Below are positions 12,713 to 16,575 of a stretch of DNA of 16,575 nucleotides, piece by piece (the stretch's first letter is position 1; the number at the start of each line of letters is the position of its first letter). Source of the stretch: Alphaproteobacteria bacterium (lineage in GTDB: Bacteria > Pseudomonadota > Alphaproteobacteria > Puniceispirillales > UBA1172); contig JALRFL010000077.1 of assembly GCA_023259875.1 (NCBI GenBank), positions 1-16,575 on the forward strand, written 5' to 3'. Made by a program: the position numbers and the translations under genes. The notes under the pieces are model-generated. The model made no database searches, was not told where the DNA came from, and saw nothing but the letters and a program-made list of their open reading frames with translations.

Positions 12713-15441
12713 GTGTTATCTTCCCCTGCCCCGGTTTCCCCAATATCAGTCTCGCCGGATTCACTTTTCCTTAACTCAACACTGTCGGCGTCATCCCCGG
12801 TTGATTGATCCACCGGATCGTCGGCCATGGAAAAAGGGGCGGTGCTATTCTGATCACCGTCATCCCCGTCATCCCCGTCGTCACCCTGATCTTTTTCTTG
12901 AATAACGCCGACAGACACCAGCTTTTCATTCTCATCAACGGAAAACAAGGTTACGCCTTGGGTTTGACGACCGGCGATACGAATATTATCGCCTTCCCCA
13001 CCAGATACCCGAATGCGGATAACCTTTCCTTGATCGGTCGCCATCATCAATTGATCGTCTTCGGTGACGGCAAATGAGGCGACAACCTTACCGTTTCGGG
13101 GAGAGGTCACAATATTGGCTACGCCTTGGCCACCACGGTTGGTGACACGATAATCGCTTACCTTTGTGCGTTTGCCAAAGCCATTTTCTGTCACCGCCAA
13201 CACATACTGTTCGATAGACTGATCAAGGATGGACATGGACACCACCTCATCCTTTTCCAACAGCCGGATGCCACGAACACCAGTGCTATCCCTGCCACGG
13301 AACACGCGGATTTGATCCAGACCAAAACGAATGGCTTTACCATTAGCGGTAGCGATTAAGATCTCGGCCCCATCATGACAAGGCATAACAGAAATTAATT
13401 TATCATTATCAGCAAGTTTCATCGCGATCTTGCCATTACGCTTTATGTTAGTGAAATCGGATAACATATTGCGACGGATATTCCCCTTGGCGGTGGAAAA
13501 CACCACATTCATAACATCCCATTGCTCTTTATCCTCTGGCATGGGCATTACGGTTTGAATGGTCTCATCAGGGGTAATCGGCAACAGATTTACCATCGCC
13601 TTGCCTTGAGCCTGCGGCGCAGATAGCGGCAAGCGATAACATTTTAACTGATAGACAAGGCCAGTTGAGGTAAAGAACAGGATCGGTGTATGCGTATTGG
13701 CAACAAAGACACGCGTCACAAAATCCTCATCGCGTGTTTTCATGCCGGAACGCCCCTTGCCGCCACGGCGTTGGGCGCGGTAATCCGACAAAGGCACACG
13801 CTTGATATACCCCCGATGGCTGACCGTCACCACCATGTCCTCAACAGGGATCAAATCCTCGTCATCTTGATCAGCGAGTTGATCAGAGATTTCAGTTCGG
13901 CGCGGATTTTCCATTATCGCTTTGGTGGCGGATAATTCTTCGAGGATGATACGGATCAAATGCTCCCGGCTTGAAAGAATAGAGAGGTATTCTTTAATTT
14001 TCTCTGCCAGCTCCCCTGTTTCTTCTGCCAGTTTATCACGCTCCATGCCTGTCAAACGCTGAAGCCGTAATTCTAGGATCGCGCGCGCCTGTGTTTCCGA
14101 TAGCCGATATTTGCCATCCCTTACCACATGGCCAGGATCATCAATCAAACTGATAAAGCCCTCAACCTCTGCGGCTGGCCAATCACGGTTGGTCAGTTCA
14201 TGACGGGCGGTTTCCGCATCAGGAGCGCGGCGAATGAGGGCGATCACCTCATCAATACTGGCAAGGGCTACCATTAAACCGGCCAGAATATGCGCCCGAT
14301 CACGCGCTTTGGTCAAAAGATGCCGTGTGCGGCGGGTGATCACCGTTTCTCGGAATTGGCAAAACGCCTCAATCACCTGCTTTAATCCCATTTGCTTTGG
14401 CGTGCCTTGATCCAGCACCAGCAAATTCACGGCAAAACTGGTTTGCATTCGGGTATGACGGAACAGCTGATTAAGAACAACATCGCCTTGAGCGTCACGC
14501 TTCAAATCAATGACAACACGCATCCCTTTGCGGTCGGATTCATCACGAATATCACTAATACCTTCGACCACTTTATCACGCACCAGCTCACCAATGCGTT
14601 CCAGCAATTGCGCCTTATTCACCTGATAAGGCAATTCATGAATGACAATGCGATCACGGTTGCCAGCGGTTTCGATATCTGTTTTTGAGCGGATAAGAAT
14701 TGACCCTTTGCCAGTTTCAAACGCGCTGCGAATACCACTGCGCCCCATGATGATACCGCCTGTCGGAAAATCAGGGCCGGGCACAATCTCTAACAACTCG
14801 TCTAAGGAAATATCCGGATTCTGGATATACGCCATACAGGCATCGAGGACTTCGGTAGGGTTATGAGGTGGAATATTGGTTGCCATCCCAACCGCGATTC
14901 CCCCTGCCCCATTGACCAGAAGATTAGGATACTCTGCTGGCAGAACAGATGGCTCAAGCTGGGTTTCATCATAATTGGGAATAAAATCAACGGTATCGCG
15001 GTCAATATCGCGCAACAGGCTTTCCGCCACTTTTTGAAGCCGCGATTCCGTGTAACGCATAGCCGCGGCAGGATCGCCATCAACAGAACCAAAATTCCCC
15101 TGACCATCAACAAGAGGCACGCGCATAGAGAAATCCTGCGCCATGCGGACCAGAGAATCATAAATCGCCGAATCCCCATGAGGGTGATAATTACCCATCA
15201 CATCACCGACAATCCGGGCGGATTTGCGGTAAGGTTTTGACCAATCATAGCCGCCTTCCATCATGGCATAGAGGATGCGGCGATGCACCGGTTTAAGGCC
15301 ATCACGCACATCCGGAAGCGCCCGTGATACAATCACGCTCATCGCATAATCGAGGTAGGATTTCCTCAATTCATCGGTGATGGAAATGTTTTCTTCGCCG
15401 CTTCGGAAAGGGGGAGCAGAAGGTGGATTTTGGTCTGACAA
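12709..15441 (-). CDS. gyrA: DNA gyrase subunit A, TTG start, acidic repeat tail
   Basis: Breakage-reunion subunit of gyrase, which introduces negative supercoils with GyrB. The 910-residue product shows the winged-helix domain with catalytic Y130 in AAAMRYTE and the quinolone-resistance region HPHGDSAIYD with S91 and D95, the wild-type-like susceptible residues. The GyrA-box QRRGGKG at 557-563 begins the beta-pinwheel that wraps DNA and identifies gyrase rather than topoisomerase IV. The start is TTG at 15441 with GAGG at 15449-15452; no in-frame ATG precedes the conserved core, since the nearby ATG at 15459 is followed by a stop after one more codon. The C-terminus ends in an acidic tail from about residue 848, with a GDDGDDGDDGD repeat coded by 9-bp units. 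coaD follows with a 4-nt overlap. Confidence 0.98.
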   Translation of the reverse strand: MSDQNPPSAPPFRSGEENISITDELRKSYLDYAMSVIVSRALPDVRDGLKPVHRRILYAMMEGGYDWSKPYRKSARIVGDVMGNYHPHGDSAIYDSLVRMAQDFSMRVPLVDGQGNFGSVDGDPAAAMRYTESRLQKVAESLLRDIDRDTVDFIPNYDETQLEPSVLPAEYPNLLVNGAGGIAVGMATNIPPHNPTEVLDACMAYIQNPDISLDELLEIVPGPDFPTGGIIMGRSGIRSAFETGKGSILIRSKTDIETAGNRDRIVIHELPYQVNKAQLLERIGELVRDKVVEGISDIRDESDRKGMRVVIDLKRDAQGDVVLNQLFRHTRMQTSFAVNLLVLDQGTPKQMGLKQVIEAFCQFRETVITRRTRHLLTKARDRAHILAGLMVALASIDEVIALIRRAPDAETARHELTNRDWPAAEVEGFISLIDDPGHVVRDGKYRLSETQARAILELRLQRLTGMERDKLAEETGELAEKIKEYLSILSSREHLIRIILEELSATKAIMENPRRTEISDQLADQDDEDLIPVEDMVVTVSHRGYIKRVPLSDYRAQRRGGKGRSGMKTRDEDFVTRVFVANTHTPILFFTSTGLVYQLKCYRLPLSAPQAQGKAMVNLLPITPDETIQTVMPMPEDKEQWDVMNVVFSTAKGNIRRNMLSDFTNIKRNGKIAMKLADNDKLISVMPCHDGAEILIATANGKAIRFGLDQIRVFRGRDSTGVRGIRLLEKDEVVSMSILDQSIEQYVLAVTENGFGKRTKVSDYRVTNRGGQGVANIVTSPRNGKVVASFAVTEDDQLMMATDQGKVIRIRVSGGEGDNIRIAGRQTQGVTLFSVDENEKLVSVGVIQEKDQGDDGDDGDDGDQNSTAPFSMADDPVDQSTGDDADSVELRKSESGETDIGETGAGEDNT
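12853..12888 (-). repeat. 9-bp tandem repeat in the gyrA tail
   Basis: About four copies of a 9-bp unit coding Gly-Asp-Asp (two identical middle copies, GGGGATGAC on the - strand, and two diverged flanking copies). The unit is a multiple of three, so copy-number change would lengthen or shorten the acidic tail without frameshift. Confidence 0.8.
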
Positions 15442-15469
15442 GAGATGGCCTCAATTCATAGTGATTACG

Positions 15470-15512
15470 CTAGATATTATAGCACTTTGTTGCCAGAAAT
15501 ACTAGATATTGT
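15470..15512. repeat. CTAGATATT direct repeat in the gyrA upstream region
   Basis: The 9-mer CTAGATATT occurs at 15470-15478 and 15502-15510 in the same orientation, 32 bp apart, about three helical turns. Both copies share a T two bases further on. The first copy overlaps the likely gyrA -10 element, so a protein bound to both could affect gyrA transcription; this role is inference. Confidence 0.5.
15476..15484 (-). promoter_or_regulatory. gyrA: extended -10 promoter of gyrA-coaD
   Basis: The - strand reads TGCTATAAT, a perfect TATAAT with the TGn extension. Transcription would start near 15468 and leave a leader of about 27 nt before the TTG start, which fits. No good -35 hexamer sits 16-18 bp upstream; TTGACA is present but 30 bp away. 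Extended -10 promoters tolerate a missing -35. Confidence 0.55.
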
Positions 15513-15572
15513 GTCAAAATCACAAAATTGAGTTTCGTTAGGAGCGATCCCCGATCTTCATCTCAGTGTCCC

Positions 15573-16058
15573 CTAAAAGGGCACATCATCATCCAGATCA
15601 TTGCCCATGGGTGGCGCGACCGAGGGCTGGTTGCCGCCGCTCATCGCACCGGTTGATCCGCTATCGCTCATGCTGTTGTTTTGATAATCGCCGCCGCCGC
15701 TGTCACCCCGGCCACCAAGCATGGTTAATTCGCCCCGATAGCGTTGCAACACCACTTCAGTCGAGTATTTCTCAACACCAGATTGATCCGTCCATTTCCG
15801 TGTCTGAAGCTGGCCTTCGATATAGACCATACTTCCCTTACGCAGATATTGCTCAGCTACTCTTGCGAGGTTCTCATTGAAAATGACCACACGATGCCAT
15901 TCGGTGCGCTCACGCGCTTCACCGCTGTTGCGGTCTTTCCAACGCTCTGATGTGGCAAGCGACATATTAACCACCTTGTCGCCACTGTTTAGAGTTGCTA
16001 TCTGTGGATCATTGCCTAGGCGACCAATCAGGATGACCTTGTTGACGCTACCGCTCAT
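15573..16058 (-). CDS. ssb: single-stranded DNA-binding protein
   Basis: Binds and protects single-stranded DNA in replication, recombination and repair, as a tetramer in the family. The 161-residue protein has an OB fold at about 4-110 with aromatic DNA-stacking residues (W40, W54, W89) and the typical VNKVILIGRLGNDP start. A flexible Gly/Ser/Asn-rich linker follows (113-150), and the acidic tip DLDDDVPF at the C-terminus is a close variant of DDDIPF that recruits partner proteins. ATG at 16058 has GGAG on the - strand with 7-nt spacing. It is divergent from uvrA, as in many proteobacteria, and 131 nt upstream of gyrA on the same strand. Confidence 0.98.
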   Translation of the reverse strand: MSGSVNKVILIGRLGNDPQIATLNSGDKVVNMSLATSERWKDRNSGEARERTEWHRVVIFNENLARVAEQYLRKGSMVYIEGQLQTRKWTDQSGVEKYSTEVVLQRYRGELTMLGGRGDSGGGDYQNNSMSDSGSTGAMSGGNQPSVAPPMGNDLDDDVPF

Positions 16059-16091
16059 GTGTTTTCTCCGGTTCAGGTGTTTGTTTTTTTC

Positions 16092-16121
16092 ATTAAAGCC
16101 ATTTGCTTAAACAATTGGCAA
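16092..16121 (-). promoter_or_regulatory. ssb: possible ssb promoter
   Basis: On the - strand TTGCCA (16121-16116) and TTTAAT (16097-16092) are separated by 18 bp. A start near 16085 would give a leader of about 27 nt with the GGAG ribosome binding site. A moderate match, placed well between the divergent genes. Confidence 0.35.
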
Positions 16122-16190
16122 ACTTGTTATCGTCAGCGATTGAAAAAAGTGAAACGCATCCAATGTTGTATAGGTAACCTTATTAGTATT

Positions 16191-16218
16191 TTGCCTTTTT
16201 TGAAACCCCATTTATAGT
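16191..16218 (+). promoter_or_regulatory. uvrA: possible uvrA promoter, close to the start codon
   Basis: TTGCCT (16191-16196) and TATAGT (16213-16218) are 16 bp apart. The -10 ends only 6 nt before the uvrA ATG, so a start at the usual distance would fall on or next to the ATG and give a leaderless mRNA. There is also no clear Shine-Dalgarno before uvrA, which agrees. No GTTC-N7-GTTC LexA box, the form known from several alphaproteobacteria, was found in 16059-16224. Confidence 0.35.
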
Positions 16219-16224
16219 GATGCC

Positions 16225-16575
16225 ATGCCAGAAACAACAATCCCCTCATCCTCTGCCCAAGCATTGAAAAGCATCAGCGTTAAAGGTGCGCGGGAACACA
16301 ACCTCAAGGATATTTCCGTTGATTTGCCGCGAGATCGTTTCGTTGTGATCACTGGACTTTCTGGTTCTGGTAAATCCAGTCTTGCGTTTGATACCATCTA
16401 TTCCGAAGGCCAACGCCGCTATGTCGAATCGCTGTCGGCGTATGCGCGGCAATTTTTGGAAATGATGCAAAAGCCTGATGTCGATTTGATTGAAGGGTTG
16501 TCACCAGCCATTTCAATCGAACAGAAAACCACCTCACGCAACCCGCGTTCGACAGTGGGAACGGTCACAGAGATT
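16225..16575 (+). CDS. uvrA: excinuclease ABC subunit A, N-terminal part, cut by window end
   Basis: UvrA is the damage-sensing ABC-type ATPase of nucleotide excision repair, acting as a dimer with UvrB. The first 117 codons are present. After a short variable leader come ISVKGAREHNLKDI, the first Walker A GLSGSGKS at residues 44-51, FDTIYSEGQRRYVESLSAYARQF and the Q-loop segment IEQKTTSRNPRSTVGTVTEI, all characteristic of the family. The rest, including zinc fingers and the second ATPase, is beyond the window. ATG 16225 is chosen because it is the nearest start before the conserved block; the ATG at 16220 is in another frame. Divergent from ssb. Confidence 0.97.
   Translation, partial: MPETTIPSSSAQALKSISVKGAREHNLKDISVDLPRDRFVVITGLSGSGKSSLAFDTIYSEGQRRYVESLSAYARQFLEMMQKPDVDLIEGLSPAISIEQKTTSRNPRSTVGTVTEI

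Noticed and set aside
12711..15240. Several long plus-strand open frames antisense to gyrA and coaD
   Set aside because: They are shadows of strongly conserved minus-strand genes and have no ribosome binding sites or protein-like translations.
1..16575. CRISPR array, insertion sequence, integrase or defence system
   Set aside because: No regularly spaced repeats, transposase-like frames or flanking target duplications were seen anywhere in the window.

Overview
The window is a chromosomal segment of a bacterium that is very probably an alphaproteobacterium. The pointers are the run holB-metG-tatD-metallo-hydrolase, a zinc-free metG with no C-terminal tRNA-binding domain, gyrA followed directly by coaD, and ssb divergent from uvrA. 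Base composition by eye is slightly AT-rich. A marine SAR116-type lineage would fit, but that is a guess from style and not shown by any single gene.

Region 1 (1-4087, + strand) is a tightly packed housekeeping run: the 3' part of holB (clamp-loader delta'), metG (methionyl-tRNA synthetase), tatD (metal-dependent nuclease) and a PhnP-like metallo-beta-lactamase-fold hydrolase. metG/tatD and tatD/hydrolase overlap by 1 and 4 nt, so they are translationally coupled.

Region 2 (4088-6249, + strand) is accessory and looks damaged. It holds a type IV pilin-like gene with a perfect prepilin N-terminus but no ATG/GTG/TTG start and a one-base frame break at a run of five T. Next comes a secreted protein with thrombospondin type 3 calcium repeats, a cadherin-like domain and an Ig-like domain, whose frame is cut by a single TGA before 82 more in-frame codons. 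Three lesions in about 2 kb, and none in the rest of the window, suggest a decaying or switchable surface/pilus locus.

Region 3 (6250-11989, + strand) is a thiamine unit. A TPP riboswitch (about 6545-6640) precedes thiB-thiP-thiQ, a complete thiamine ABC importer. A TPP-dependent enzyme of the acetolactate synthase family follows 46 nt after thiQ with no terminator visible, so riboswitch, cofactor importer and cofactor user may be one transcript. The leader between aptamer and thiB has four short complementary segments that could form mutually exclusive hairpins, one of which buries the thiB start codon.

Region 4 (11990-15441, - strand) carries tRNA-Lys(UUU), coaD and gyrA, the last two overlapping by 4 nt and read from an extended -10 promoter. 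Region 5 (15442-16575) has ssb on the - strand and, divergently, the first 117 codons of uvrA on the + strand, running off the window end.
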